Source of the DNA: Calliopsis andreniformis
Taxonomy: Eukaryota > Arthropoda > Insecta > Hymenoptera > Andrenidae
Assembly: GCF_051401765.1 (NCBI RefSeq)
Contig: NW_027480596.1
Coordinates: 248,001 to 312,000 of the forward strand
Length of the DNA stretch: 64,000 nucleotides
Direction: 5' to 3'
The notes beneath the pieces were generated by a model that did not search any database, was not told where the DNA came from, and worked only from the letters and a program-made list of their open reading frames with translations. This document shows positions 41,427-55,863 of the stretch, one piece after another (positions within the stretch are counted from its first letter, which is position 1; each line of letters starts with the position of its first letter). Position numbers and translations under genes: made by a program.

Positions 41427-41947
41427 AATCTTTAACACTCAATCCTCAATCCTCGATTCTCAATCCTCAATCCTCAGTCCTCAGTCCTCAAACCTCAATC
41501 CTCAACCCTCAGCCATCATCCTCAATCCTCAATCCTCGTTCCTCAATCCTCAATACTCAATCCTCAATCCTCAATAGTCAATCTCCAATCCTAGATCCTC
41601 AATCCCCAATACTAAATCCTCAATCATCAATCTTCAATCCTCAATCTTCAATCCTCAATCCTCAATCCTCAATCCTCAATCCTCAATCCTCGATCATCAA
41701 TCCTCAATATTCAACACTCAATACTCAATCCTCAATCCTCAATCCTCAATCCTCAATCATCAATCCTCAATCTTCAATACTTAATCATCAATGCTCAATC
41801 CTCAATCTTCAATCCTCAGTCCTCAATCCTCATTCCTCAAAGCTCAATCCTCAACCCTCAGTCCTCACCCTCAATTCTCAATTCTCAGTCCTCAATCCTC
41901 AATCCTCAATCTTCAATCCTGAATAACCAATCTCCAATCCTGGATCC
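41427..41947. repeat. Module C-D-B'-E (block P1)
   Basis: C 41427, D 41591, B 41791, E1 41940. B-E is 149 bp, 273 bp (39 units) shorter than its partner at 56940-57362, a deletion separate from those at 26820 and 37858. Confidence 0.9.
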
Positions 41948-42714
41948 TCTATCCCCAATCCTCAATCCGTAATCCTCAATCTTCAATCCACAATCCCCAG
42001 TCCTCAATCTTCAATCCTCAATGCTGAATCCTCAGTCCTCAATCACCAATCCTCAGTCCTCAATCCTCAATCATCAAACCTCAAACCTCAATCCTCAACC
42101 CTCAGCCCTCATCCTCAATCCTCAATCCTGAATCCTCAATCCTCAATCTTAAATCCTCAATACTCAGTCTTCAATCATCAATCCTCAATCCTCAGTCCTC
42201 AATCCTCAATCCTCAATCTTCAATGCTCAATACTCAGTCTTCAATCATCAATCCTCAATCCTCAATCCTCAATCCTGAATCATCAACCTTCAATCCTCAA
42301 TACTCAATCTTCAATCCTCAATACTCAATTCTCAATCGTCAATCCTCATTCTTCAATCATCAATACCCAATCGTCAATCCTCAATCCTCAATCCTTCATC
42401 CTCAGTTCTCAATCCTCAATCCTCAGTCCTCAGTCCTCAAATCTCAATCCTCAACACTCAGCCCTCATTCTCAATCCTCAATCCTGAATCCTCAATCCTC
42501 AATCTTCAATCCTCAATCCTCAGTTCTCAATCATCAATCCTCAATCCTCAATCCTCAATCCTCAATCCTCAATCATCAATCCTCAATCCTCAATCATCAA
42601 CCTTCAGTCCTCAATACTCAATCTTCAAACCTCAATACTCAATCCACAATCGTCAATTCTCATTCTTCAATCCTCAATACCCATTCCTCAATCCTCAATC
42701 CTCTATCCTCCATC

Positions 42715-43475
42715 CTCAATTCTCAATCCTCAATCCTCTGTCCTCAGTCCTCAAACCTCAAACCTCAACCCTCAGCCCTCATCCTCAATTCTCAATACTC
42801 AATCTTCAATCCTCAATCCTCAATCCTCAATCCTCAATCCTCAATCCTCAGTCATCAATCCTCAATCTTCAATACTCAATCGTCAATCCTCAGTCCTCAA
42901 TTCTCAATCCTCAATCCTCGTTCCTCAAACCTCAATCCTCAACCCTCAGTCCTCATACTCAATTCTCAATTCTCAATCCTCAAACCTCAATCTTCAATCC
43001 TCAATACTCAGTCCTCAATCCTCAATAGTCAACCATCAATCCTCAATTCTCAATACTCAATAGAATATCCTGAATTCTCAGTTTTCGATACTCTAACCTC
43101 AATCCTCAACCCTCAGCCCTCATCCTCCACCCTCAATCCTCAATCCTCAAACCTCAATCTTCAATCCTCAATAATCAATCTTCGATTCTCAAACCTCAAT
43201 CCTCAATCCTCAATCCCCAGTCCGCAATCTTCAATCGCCAATCCTCAATCCTCAATCCTCAATCCTCAATCTGCAATCATCAATCCTCAATCTTCAACAC
43301 TCAATCCTCAACTGTCAATCCTCAATCTTCAATCCTCAATCCTCAATCCTCAATTCTCAATCCTCAACCTTCAATCCTCAATACTCAGTCTTCAACCCTC
43401 AATCCTCAATCCTCAACCCTCAATCCTCAATCCTCAATCATCAATCCTCTATCTTCAATACTCAATCCTCAATCC
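42715..43475. repeat. Segment shared with 48883-49643
   Basis: TCCTCAATTCTCAATAC, the GTTTTCGA landmark A and the following AATAATCAATC recur at an offset of 6167-6168 bp. The two copies place the same satellite haplotype at the right end of P1 and the left end of P2. Confidence 0.87.
43026..43095. repeat. Landmark A, copy 11 (GTTTTCGA subtype)
   Basis: GAATTC at 43072. CAGTTTTCGA replaces CAGTATTCGA, shared only with the copy at 49193. Confidence 0.92.
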
Positions 43476-43691
43476 CCAATCCTCAATCCTCAAACCTCAA
43501 CCCTCAGCCCTCATCCTCAATCCTCAATACTCAATCTTCAATCCTCAATCCTCAATCCTCAATCCTCAATCCTCAATCCTCAGTCATCAATCCTCAATCT
43601 TCAATACTCAATCGTCAATCCTCAGTCCTCAATTCTCAATCCTCAATCCTCGTTCCTCAAACCTCAATCCTCAACCCTCAGTCCTCAACTG

Positions 43692-44728
43692 AATTCTCAA
43701 TTCTCAATCCTCAAACCTCAATCTTCAATCCTCAATACTCAATCCTCAATCCTCAATAGTCAACCATCAATCCTCAATTCTCAATACTCAATAGAATATC
43801 CTGAATTCTCAGTACTCGATTCTCTAACCTCAATCCTCAACCCTCAGCCCTCATCCTCCACCCTCAATCCTCAATCCTCAAACCTCAATCTTCAATCCTC
43901 AATACTCAATCTTCGATTCTCAAACCTCAAACCTCAATTCTCAATCCCCAATCCGCAATCTTCAATCGTCAATCCTCAATCCTCAATCCTCAATCCTCAA
44001 TCTGCAGTCATCAATCCTCAATCTTCAGCACTCAATCCTCAACCCTCAATCCTCAATCTTCAATCCTCAATCCTCAATCCTCAATTCTCAATCCTCAACC
44101 TTCAATCCTCAATACTCAGTCTTCAACCCTCAATCCTCAATCCTCAATCATCAATCCTCAATCTTCAATACTCAATCCTCAATCCTCAATCCTCAATCCT
44201 CAATACACAGTCTTCAATACTCAATCTTCAATCCTCAATACTCAATCCTCAATCGTCAATCCTCATTCTTCAATCATCAATACACAATCCTCAATCCTCA
44301 ATCCTCAATCCTCCATCCTCAATTCTCAATCCTCAATCCTCTGTCCTCAGTCCTCAAACCTCAATCCTCAACCCTCAGCCCTCATCCTCAATCCTCAATC
44401 CTGAATCATCAACCTTCAATCCTCAATACTCAATCTTCAATCCTCAATACTCAATCCTCAATCGTCAATCCTCATTCTTCAATCATCAATACCCAATCCT
44501 CAATCCTCAATCCTCAATCCTCCATCCTCAATTCTCAATCCTCAATCCTCAGTCCTCAGTCCTCAAACCTCAATCCTCAACCCTCAGCCCTCATTCTCAA
44601 TCCTCAATCCTGAATCCTCAATCCTCAATCTTCAATCCTCAATCCTCAGTTCTCAATCATCAACCTTCAATCCTCAATACTCAATCTTCAAACCTCAATA
44701 CTCAATCCACAATCGTCAATTCTCATTC
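43692..44728. repeat. Segment shared with 46502-47540
   Basis: Landmark A copies 12 and 13 and the rare CCCCAATCCGCAATC at 43946 and 46758 are 2812 bp apart. The copy here ends abruptly at CATTCTCC near 44728, where it joins a B-type context. Confidence 0.85.
43757..43826. repeat. Landmark A, copy 12 (GTACTCGATTC subtype)
   Basis: GAATTC at 43803, 731 bp after copy 11. CAGTACTCGATTC is private. A second, non-landmark GAATTC lies upstream at 43691. Confidence 0.92.
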
Positions 44729-44823
44729 TCCAATCCTCAATATTCAACACCCAATACTCAATCCTCAATCCTCAATCCTCAATCCTCAATCATCAATCCT
44801 CAATCTTCAATACTTAATCATCA

Positions 44824-45253
44824 ATGCTCAATCCTCAATCTTCAATACTCACTTTTCAATCCTCAACCCTCAATCCTCAAACCTCAATCTTCAATCCTCA
44901 ATACTCAATCTTCGATTATCAATTCTCAAACCTCAATCCACAATCCCCAATCCTCAATCTTCAATCCTCAATCCTCAATCCTCAGTCCTCAATCCTCAAT
45001 CCTCAATCATCAATACTCAATCTTCAATCCTCCATCCTCAATCCTCAATCCTCAATCCTCAGTCATGAATACTCAATCTTCAATACTCAATCCTCAATCC
45101 TCAATCCTCAATCCTCAATCCTCAGTCCTCAATCCTCATTCCTCAAAGCTCAATCCTCAACCCTCAGTCCTCACCCTCAATTCTCAATTCTCAATCCTCA
45201 ATCCTGAATCCTCAATCTTCAATCCTGAATAATCAATCTCCAATCCTGGATCC
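44824..45253. repeat. Module B-E
   Basis: B 44824, E1 45246. Its upstream AACACCCAATAC run is joined at about 44730 to an unrelated TCTCATTCTCC context, so C and D are missing. Confidence 0.9.
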
Positions 45254-46568
45254 TCAATCCCCAATCCTCAATCCTTAATCCTCAATCTTCAATCCACAAT
45301 CCCCAGTCCTCAATCTTCAATCCTCAATGCTGAATCCTCAGTCCTCAATCCCCAATCCTCAGTCCTCAATCCTCAAACATCAAACCTCAAACCTCAATCC
45401 CCAACCCTCAGCCCTCATCCTCAATCCTCAATCCTGAATCCTCAATCCTCAATCTTAAATCCTCAATACTCAGTCTTCAATCATCAATCCTCAATCCTCA
45501 ATCCTCAATCCTCAATCCTCAATCTTCAATCCTCAATACTCAGTCTTCAATCATCAATCCTCAATACTCAATCCTCAATCCTCAATCCTCAATCATCAAT
45601 CCTCAATATTCAATCATCAACCTTCAATCCACAATACTCAACCTTCAATCCTCAATACTCGAAACTCAATCGTCAATCCTCATTCTTCAATCCTCAATAC
45701 ACAATCCTCAATCCTCAATCCTCAATCCTCCATCCTCAATTCTCAATCCTCAACCCTCTGTCCTCAGTCCTCAAACCTCAATCCTCAACCCGCAGCCCTC
45801 ATCCTCAATCCTCAATCCTGAATCATCAACCTTCAATCCTCAATACTCAATCTTCAATCCTCAATACTCAATCCTCAATCGTCAATCCTCATTCGTCAAT
45901 CATCAATACCCAATCGTCAATCCTCAATCCTCAATCCTTCATCCTCAGTTCTCAATCCTCAATCCTCAGTCCTCAGTCCTCAAATCTCAATCCTCAAACC
46001 TCAGCCCTCATTCTCAATCCTCAATTCTGAATCCTCAATCCTCAATCTTCAATCCTCAATCCTCAGTTCTCAATCATCAATCCTCAATCCTCAATCCTCA
46101 ATCCTCAATCCTCAATCATCAATCCTCAATCCTCAATCATCAACCTTCAATCCTCACTACTCAATCTTCAAACCTCAATACTCAATCCACAATCGTCAAT
46201 TCTCATTCTTCAATCCTCAATACCCATTCCTCAATCCTCAATCCTCTATCCTCCATCCTCAATTCTCAATCCTCAATCCTCTGTCCTCAGTCCTCAAACA
46301 TCAAACCTCAACCCTCAGCCCTCATCCTCAATCCTCAATACTCAATCTTCAATCCTCAATCCTCAATCCTCAATCCTCAATCCTCAATCCTCAGTCATCA
46401 ATCCTCAATCTTCAATACTCAATCGTCAATCCTCAGTCCTCAATTCTCAATCCTCAATCCTCGTTCCTCAAGCCTCAATCCTCAACCCTCAGTCCTCATG
46501 CTCAATTCTCAATTCTCAATCCTCAAACCTCAATCTTCAATCCTCAATACTCAATCCTCAATCCTCAA

Positions 46569-46638
46569 TAGTCAACCATCAATCCTCAATTCTCAATACT
46601 CAATAGAATATCCTGAATTCTCAGTATTCGATACTCTA
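46569..46638. repeat. Landmark A, copy 13
   Basis: GAATTC at 46615, common form. It lies in the segment that pairs with copy 12 at an offset of 2812 bp. Confidence 0.92.
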
Positions 46639-47724
46639 ACCTCAATCCTCAACCCTCAGCCCTCATCCTCCACCCTCAATCCTCAATCCTCAAACCTCAA
46701 TCTTCAATCCTCAATACTCAATCTTCGATTCTCAAACCTCAATCCTCAATCCTCAATCCCCAATCCGCAATCTTCAATCGTCAATCCTCAATCCTCAATC
46801 CTCAATCCTCAATCTGCAATCACCAATCCTCAATCTTCAACACTCAATCCTCAACCCTCAATCCTCAATCTTCAATCCTCAATCCTCAATCCTCAATTCT
46901 CAATCCTCAACCTTCAATCCTCAGTACTCAGTCTTCAACCCTCAATCCTCAATCCTCAATCATCAATCCTCAATCTTCAATACTCAATCCTCAATCCTCA
47001 ATCCTCAATCCTCAATACACAGTCTTCAATACTCAATCTTCAATCCTCAATACTCAATCCTCAATCGTCAATCCTCATTCTTCAATCCTCAATACACAAT
47101 CCTCAATCCTCAATCCTCAATCCTCCATCCTCAATTCTCAATCCTCAATCCTCTGTCCTCAGTCCTCAAACCTCAATCCTCTACCCTCAGCCCTCATCCT
47201 CAATCCTCAATCCTGAATCATCAACCTTCAATCCTCAATACTCAATCTTCAATCCTCAATACTCAATCCTCAATCGTCAATCCTCATTCTTCAATCATCA
47301 ATACCCAATCCTCAATCCTCAATCCTCAATCCTCCATCCTCAATTCTCAATCCCCAATCCTCAGTCCTCAGTCCTCAAACCTCAATCCTCAACCCTCAGC
47401 CCTCATTCTCAATCCTCAATCCTGAATCCTCAATCCTAAATCTTCAATCCTCAATCCTCAGTTCTCAATCATCAACCTTCAATCCTCAATACTCAATCTT
47501 CAAACCTCAATACTCAATCCACAATCGTCAATTCTCATTCTTCAATCCTCAATACCCAATCCTCAATCCTCAATCCTCTATCCTCCACCCTCAATTCTCA
47601 ATCCTCAATCCTCTGTCCTCAGTCCTCAAACCTCAAACCTCAACCCTCAGCCCTCATCCTCAATCCTCAATCCTCAATCCTCAATCCTCAATCCTCATTC
47701 TTCAATCCTGAATACCCAATCCTC

Positions 47725-48511
47725 AATCTTTAACACTCAATCCTCAATCCTCAATTCTCAATCCTCAATCCTCAGTCCTCAGTCCTCAAACCTCAATCCT
47801 CAACCCTCAGCCATCATCCTCAATCCTCAATCCTCGTTCCTCAATCCTCAATACTCAATCCTCAATCCTCAATAGTCAATCTCCAATCCTAGATCCTCAA
47901 TCCCCAATACTCAATCCTCAATCATCAATCTTCAATCCTCAGTCTTCAATCCTCAATCCTCAATCCTCAATCCTCAATCCTCAATCCTCGATCATCAATC
48001 CTCAATATTCAACACCCAATACTCAATCCTCAATCCTCAATCCTCAATCCTCAATCATCAATCCTCAATCTTCAATACTTAATCATCAATGCTCAATCCT
48101 CAATCTTCAATACTCACTTTTCAATCCTCAATCCTCAATCCTCAAACCTCAATCTTCAATCCTCAATACTCAATCTTCGATTATCAATTCTCAAACCTCA
48201 ATCCTCAATCCCCAATCCTCAATCTTCAATCCTCAATCCTCAATCCTCAGTCCTCAATCCTCAATCCTCAATCATCAATACTTAATCTTCAATCCTCCAT
48301 CCTCAATCCTCAATCCTCAATCCTCAGTCATGAATACTCAATCTTCAATACTCAATCCTCAATCCTCAATCCTCAATCCTCAATCCTCAGTCCTCAATCC
48401 TCATTCCTCAAAGCTCAATCCTCAACCCTCAGTCCTCACCCTCAATTCTCAATTCTCAATCCTCAATCCTCAATCTTCAATCCTGAATAATCAATCTCCA
48501 ATCCTGGATCC
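47725..48511. repeat. Module C-D-B-E, complete
   Basis: C 47725, D 47889, B 48089, E1 48504. B-E is 415 bp, one unit short. A TACTTAATC at about 48279 adds a private change. Confidence 0.92.
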
Positions 48512-49192
48512 TCAATCCCCAATCCTCAATCCTTAATCCTCAATCTTCAATCCACAATCCCCAGTCCTCAATCTTCAATCCTCAATGCTGAATCCTCAAT
48601 CATCAATCTTAAATCCTCAATACTCAGTCTTCAATCATCAATCCTCAATCCTCAATCCTCAACCCTCAATCCTCAATCTTCAATCCTCAATACTCAGTCT
48701 TCAATCATCAATCCTCAATCCTCAATCCTCAATCCTCAATCATCAATCCTCAATATTCAATCATCAACCTTCAATCCACAATACTCAATCTTCAATCCTC
48801 AATACTCGAACCTCAATCGTCAATCCTCATTCTTCAATCCTCAAAACACAATCCTCAATCCTCAATCCTCAATCCTCCATCCTCAATTCTCAATCCTCAA
48901 TCCTCTGTCCTCAGTCCTCAAACCTCAAACCTCAACCCTCAGCCCTCATCCTCAATTCTCAATACTCAATCTTCAATCCTCAATCCTCAATCCTCAATCC
49001 TCAATCCTCAATCCTCAGTCATCAATCCTCAATCTTCAATACTCAATCGTCAATCCTCAGTCCTCAATTCTCAATCCTCAATCCTCGTTCCTCAAACCTC
49101 AATCCTCAACCCTCAGTCCTCATACTCAATTCTCAATTCTCAATCCTCAAACCTCAATCTTCAATCCTCAATACTCAATCCTCAATCCTCAA

Positions 49193-49262
49193 TAGTCAAC
49201 CATCAATCCTCAATTCTCAATACTCAATAGAATATCCTGAATTCTCAGTTTTCGATACTCTA
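49193..49262. repeat. Landmark A, copy 14 (GTTTTCGA subtype)
   Basis: GAATTC at 49239. Sister of copy 11 at an offset of 6167 bp. Confidence 0.92.
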
Positions 49263-50384
49263 ACCTCAATCCTCAACCCTCAGCCCTCATCCTCCACCCT
49301 CAATCCTCAATCCTCAAACCTCAATCTTCAATCCTCAATAATCAATCTTCGATTCTCAAACCTCAATCCTCAATCCTCAATCCCCAGTCCGCAATCTTCA
49401 ATCGTCAATCCTCAATCCTCAATCCTCAATCCTCAATCTGCAATCATCAATCCTCAATCTTCAACACTCAATCCTCAACCGTCAATCCTCAATCTTCAAT
49501 CCTCAATCCTCAATCCTCAATTCTCAATCCTCAACCTTCAATCCTCAATACTCAGTCTTCAACCCTCAATCCTCAATCCTCAACCCTCAATCCTCAATCC
49601 TCAATCATCAATCCTCAATCTTCAATACTCAATCCTCAATCCTCAATCCTCAATCCTCAATACACAGTCTTCAATCCTCAATCCTCAATCCTCAATCCTC
49701 AATCCTCAATCCTCAGTCATCAATCCTCAATCTTCAATACTCAATCGTCAATCCTCAGTCCTCAATTCTCAATCCTCAATCCTCGTTCCTCAAACCTCAA
49801 TCCTCAACCCTCAGTCCTCATCCTCAGTTCTCAACCCTCAATCCTCAAACCTCAATCTTCAATCCTCAATCTTCAATCCTGAATAATCAATCTCCAATCC
49901 TGGATCATCAATCCCCAACCCTCAATCCTTAATCCTCAATCTTCAATCCTCAACCCCAGTCCTCAATCTTCAATCCTCAATGCTGAATCCTCAGTCCTCA
50001 ATCCCCAATCCTCAGTCCTCAATCCTCAATCATCAAACCTCAAACCTCAATCCTCAACCCTCAGCCCTCATCCTCAATCCTCAATCCTGAATCCTCAATC
50101 CTCAGTCTTCAATCCTCAATACTCTGTCTCCAATCATCAGCCCTCAATCCTCAATCCTCAATCCTCAATCCTCAATCTTCAATCCTCAATACTCAGTCTT
50201 CAATCATCAATCCTCAATCCTCAATCCTCAATCCTCAATCCTCAATCATCAATCCTCAATATTCAGTCATCAACCTTCAATCCTCGATCATCAATCCTCA
50301 ATATTCAACACTCAATACTCAATCCTCAATCCTCAATCCTCAATCCTCAATCATCAATCTTCAATCTTCAATACTTAATCATCA

Positions 50385-50814
50385 ATGCTCAATCCTCAAT
50401 CTTCAATACTCACTTTTCAATCCTCAATCCTCAATCCTCAAACCTCAATCTTCAATCCTCAATACTCAATCTTCGATTATCAATTCTCAAACCTCAATCC
50501 TCAATCCCCAATCCTCAATCTTCAATCTTCAATCCTCAATCCTCAGTCCTCAATCCTCAATCCTCAATCATCAATACTCAATCTTCAATCCTCCATCCTC
50601 AATCCTCAATCCTCAATCCTCAGTCATGAATACTCAATCTTCAATACTCAATCCTCAATCCTCAATCCTCAATCCTCAATCCTCAGTCCTCAATCCTCAT
50701 TCCTCAAAGCTCAATCCTCAACCCTCAGTCCTCACCCTCAATTCTCAATTCTCAGTCCTCAATCCTCAATCCTCAATCTTCAATCCTGAATAATCAATCT
50801 CCAATCCTGGATCC
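50385..50814. repeat. Module B-E (block P2)
   Basis: B 50385, E1 50807, at offset 15100 from the P1 copy. Confidence 0.9.
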
Positions 50815-51920
50815 TCAATCCCCAATCCTCAATCCTTAATCCTCAATCTTCAATCCACAATCCCCAGTCCTCAATCTTCAATCCTCAATGCTGAATCCTC
50901 AGTCCTCAATCCCCAATCCTCAGTCCTCAATCCTCAATCATCAAACCTCAAACCTCAATCCTCAACCCTCAGCCCTCATCCTCAATCCTCAATCCTGAAT
51001 CCTCAATCCTCAATCTTAAATCCTCAATACACAGTCTTCAATCATCAATCCTCAATCCTCAATCCTCAATCCTCAATCCTCAATCCTCAATCCTCAATAC
51101 TCAGTCTTCAATCATCAATCCTCAATCATCAATCCTCAATCCTCAATCCTCAATCATCAATCCTCAATATTCAATCATCAACCTTCAATCCTCAATACTC
51201 AATCTTCAATCCTCAATACTCGAACCTCAATCGTCAATCCTCATTCTTCAATCCTCAATACACAATCCTCAATCCTCAATCCTCAATCCTTCATCCTCAA
51301 TTCTCAATCCTCAATCCTCAGTCCTCAGTCCTCAAGTCTCAATCCTCAACCCTCAGCCCTCATTCTCAGTCCTCAATCCTGAATCCTCAATCCTCAATCT
51401 TCAATTCTCAATCCTCAGTTCTCGATCATCAATCCTCAATCCTCAATCCTCAATCCTCAATCCTCAATCATCAATCCTCAATCCTCAATCATCAACCTTC
51501 AATCCTCAATACTCAATCTTCAAACCTCAATACTCAATCCACAATCGTCAATTCTCATTCTTCAATCCTCAATACCCATTCCTCAATCCTCAATCCTCTA
51601 TCCTCCATCCTCAATTCTCAATCCTCAATCCTCTGTCCTCAGTCCTCAAACCTCAAACCTCAACCCTCAGCCCTCATCCTCAATCCTCAATACTCAATCT
51701 TCAATCCTCAATCCTCAATCCTCAATCCTCAATCCTCAATCCTCAGTCATCAATCCTCAATCTTCAATACTCAATCGTCAATCCTCAGTCCTCAATTCTC
51801 AATCCTCAATCCTCGTTCCTCAAACCTCAATCCTCAACCCTCAGTCCTCATACTCAATTCTCAATTCTCAATCCTCAAACCTCAATCTTCAATCCTCAAT
51901 ACTCAATCCTCAATCCTCAA

Positions 51921-51990
51921 TAGTCAACCATCAATCCTCAATTCTCAATACTCAATAGAATATCCTGAATTCTCAGTATTCGATACTCTA
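51921..51990. repeat. Landmark A, copy 15 (block P2)
   Basis: GAATTC at 51967, followed by CATACTCCACC like the P1 and P3 copies. Confidence 0.92.
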
Positions 51991-52908
51991 ACCTCAATCC
52001 TCAACCCTCAGCCCTCATACTCCACCCTCAATCCTCAATCCTCAAACCTCAATCTTCAATCCTCAATACTCAATCTTCGATTCTCAAACCTCAATCCTCA
52101 ATCCTCAATCCCCAATCCGCAATCTTCAATCGTCAAACCTCAATCCTCAATCCTCAATCTTCAATACTCAATCCTCAATCCTCAATCCTCAATCCTCAAT
52201 ACACAGTCTTCAATACTCAATCTTCAATCCTCAATACTCAATCCTCAATCGTCAATCCTCATTCTTCAATCCTCAATACACAATCCTCAATCCTCAATCC
52301 TCAATCCTCCATCCTCAATTCTCAATCCTCAATCCTCTGTCCTCAGTCCTCAAACCTCAATCCTCAACCCTCAGCCCTCATCCTCAATCCTCAATCCTGA
52401 ATCATCAACCTTCAATCCTCAATACTCAATCTTCAATCCTCAATACTCAATCCTCAATCGTCAATCCTCATTCTTCAATCATCAATACCCAATCCTCAAT
52501 CCTCAATCCTCAATCCTCCATCCTCAATTCTCAATCCTCAATCCTCAGTCCTCAGTCCTCAAACCTCAATCCTCAACCCTCAGCCCTCATTCCCAATCCT
52601 CAATACTGAATCCTCAATCCTCAATCTTCAATCCTCAATCCTCAGTTCTCAATCATCAACCTTCAATCCTCAATACTCAATCTTCAAACCTCAATACTCA
52701 ATCCACAATCGTCAATTCTCATTCTTCAATCCTCAATACCCAATCCTCAATCCTCAATCCTCTATCCTCCATCCTCAATTCTCAATCCTCAATCCTCTGT
52801 CCTCAGTCCTCAAACCTCAAACCTCAACCCTCAGCCCTCATCCTCAATCCTCAATCCTCAATCCTCAATCCTCAATCCTCATTCTTCAATCCTGAATACC
52901 CAATCCTC

Positions 52909-53437
52909 AATCTTTAACACTCAATCCTCAACCCTCAATTCTCAATCCTCAATCCTCAGTCCTCAGTCCTCAAACCTCAATCCTCAACCCTCAGCCATCA
53001 TCCTCAATCCTCAATCCTCGTTCCTCAATCCTCAATACTCAATCCTCAATCCTCAATAGTCAATCTCCAATCCTAGATACTCAATCCCCAATACTCAATC
53101 CTCAATAATCAATCTTCAATCCTCAGTCTTCAATCCTCAATCCTCAATCCTCAATCCTCAATCCTCAATCCTCGATCATCAATCCTCAATATTCAACACC
53201 CAATACTCAATCCTCAATCCTCAATCCTCAATCCTCAATCATCAATCCTCAATCTTCAATACTTATTCATCAATGCTCAATACTCAATCTTCAATACTCA
53301 ATCCTCAATCCTCAATCCTCAATCCTCAATCCTCAGTCCTCAATCCTCATTCCTCAAAGCTCAATCCTCAACCCTCAGTCCTCAATCCTCAATCCTCAAT
53401 CTTCAATCCTGAATAACCAATCTCCAATCCTGGATCC
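52909..53437. repeat. Module C-D-B'-E (block P2)
   Basis: C 52909, D 53073, B 53273, E1 53430. It has the same 157-bp B-E as in P1 and P3, and a private TACTTATTC just before B. Confidence 0.9.
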
Positions 53438-53616
53438 TCTATCCCCAATCCTCAATCCGTAATCCTCAATCTTCAATCCACAATCCCCAGTCCTCAATCT
53501 TCAATCCTCAATGCTGAATCCTCAGTCCTCAATCCCCAATCCTCAGTCCTCAATCCTCAATCATCAAACCTCAAACCTCAATCCTCAACCCTCAGCCCTC
53601 ATCCTCAATCCTCAAT

Positions 53617-55026
53617 CCTTCATCCTCAGTTCTCAATCCTCAATCCTCAGTCCTCAGTCCTCAAATCTCAATCCTCAACCCTCAGCCCTCATTCTCAATC
53701 CTCAATCCTGAATCCTCAATCCTCAATCTTCAATCCTCAATCCTCAGTTCTCAATCATCAATCCTCAATCCTCAATCCTCAATCCTCAGTCATCAATCCT
53801 CAATCTTCAATACTCAATCGTCAATCCTCAGTCCTCAATACTCAATCCTCAATCCTCAATCCTCGTTCCTCAAACCTCAATCCTCAACCCTCAGTCCTCA
53901 TCCTCAGTTCTCAACCCTCAATCCTCAAACCTCAATCTTCAGTCCTCAATCTTCAATCCTGAATAATCAATCTCCAATCCTGGATCATCAATGCCCAATC
54001 CTCAATCCTTAATCCTCAATCTTCAATCCTCAACCCCAGTCCTCAATCTTCAATCCTCAATGCTGAATCCTCAGTCCTCAATCCCCAATCCTCAGTCCTC
54101 AATCCTCAATCATCAAACCTCAAACCTCAATCCTCAACCCTCAGCCCTCATCCTCAATCCTCAATCCTGAATCCTCAATCCTCAATCTTCAATCCTCAAT
54201 ACTCAGTCTTCAATCATCAATCCTCAATCCTCAATCCTCAATCTACAATGCTCAATACTCAGTCTTCAATCATCAATCCTCAATCCTCAATCCTCAATCC
54301 TGAATCATCAACCTTCAATCCTCAATACTCAATCTTCAATCCTCAATACTCAATTCTCAATCGTCAATCCTCATTCTTCAATCATCAATACCCAATCGTC
54401 AATCCTCAATCCTCAATCCTTCATCCTCAGTTCTCAATCCTCAATCCTCAGTCCTCAGTCCTCAAATCTCAATCCTCAACCCTCAGCCCTCATTCTCAAT
54501 CCTCAATCCTGAATCCTCAATCCTCAATCTTCAATCCTCAATCCTCAGTTCTCAATCATCAATCCTCAATCCTCAATCCTCAATCCTCAGTCATCAATCC
54601 TCAATCTTCAATACTCAATCGTCAATCCTCAGTCCTCAATACTCAATCCTCAATCCTCAATCCTCGTTCCTCAAACCTCAATCCTCAACCCTCAGTCCTC
54701 ATCCTCAGTTCTCAACCCTCAATCCTCAAACCTCAATCTTCAGTCCTCAATCTTCAATCCTGAATAATCAATCTCCAATCCTGGATCATCAATGCCCAAT
54801 CCTCAATCCTTAATCCTCAATCTTCAATCCTCAACCCCAGTCCTCAATCTTCAATCCTCAATGCTGAATCCTCAGTCCTCAATCCCCAATCCTCAGTCCT
54901 CAATCCTCAATCATCAAACCTCAAACCTCAATCCTCAACCCTCAGCCCTCATCCTCAATCCTCAATCCTGAATCCTCAATCCTCAATCTTCAATCCTCAA
55001 TACTCAGTCTTCAATCATCAATCCTC
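53617..55026. repeat. 801-bp tandem doublet in P2, first copy truncated
   Basis: The second copy is 54226-55026. The first begins only at 53617, inside the unit at CCTTCATCC, because about 265 bp are deleted. Confidence 0.9.
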
Positions 55027-55863
55027 AATCCTCAATCCTCAATCCTCAATCCTCAATCTTCAATCCTCAATACTCAGTCTTCAATCATCAATCCTCAATC
55101 CTAAATCCTCAATCCTCAATCCTCAATCATCAATCCTCAATATTCAGTCATCAACCTTCAATCCTCAATACTCAATCTTCAATCCTCAATACTCAATCCT
55201 CAATCGTCAATCCTCATTCTTCAATCCTCAATACACAATCCTCAATCCTCAATCCTCAATCCTCCATCCTCAATTCTCAATCCTCAATCCTATGTCCTCA
55301 GTCCTCAAACCTCAATCCTCAACCCTCAGCCCTCATCCTCAATCCTCAATCCTGAATCATCAACCTTCAATCCTCAATACTCAATCTTCAATCCTCAATA
55401 CTCAATCCTCAATCGTCAATCCTCATTCTTCAATCATCAATACCCAATCCTCAATCCTCAATCCTCAATCCTCCATCCTCAATTCTCAACCCTCAATCCT
55501 CAGTCCTCAGTCCTCAAACCTCAGTCCTCAACCCTCAGCCCTCATTCTCAATCCTCAATCCTGAATCCTCAATCCTCAATCTTCAATCCTCAATCCTCAG
55601 TTCTCAATCATCAACCTTCAATCCTCAATACTCAATCTTCAAACCTCAATACTCAGTCCACAATCGTCAATTCTCATTCTTCAATCCTCAATACCCAATC
55701 CTCAATCCTCAATCCTCTATCCTCCATCCTCAATTCTCAATCCTCAATCCTCTGTCCTCAGTCCTCAAACCTCAAACCTCGACCCTCAGCCCTCATCCTC
55801 AATCCTCAATCCTTAATCCTCAATCCTCAATCCTCATTCTTCAATCCTGAATACCCAATCCTC

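Larger units (their letters stand above)
34504..42550. repeat. Large block P1
   Basis: P1 matches P2 at offset 15100 at its left end (35285/50385), 15149 in the middle (40143/55292) and 15422 at the right end (42223/57645). The offset steps are explained by three length changes: P1 lacks 315 bp near 36100, P2 lacks about 265 bp near 53617, and P1 lacks 273 bp near 41812. The left edge is marked by ATCATCAATCC at 34504. Confidence 0.88.

Noticed and set aside
42223..43692. A 489-codon open frame, and many identical frames starting ATGCTCAATAC or ATGCTCAATCC
   Set aside because: The starts are the G variants in AATGCTC of duplicated modules and the stops are variants such as CCTGAA, AATAGT or AATAATC. 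Identical frames recur because the DNA blocks were duplicated. Selection on a protein is not needed.
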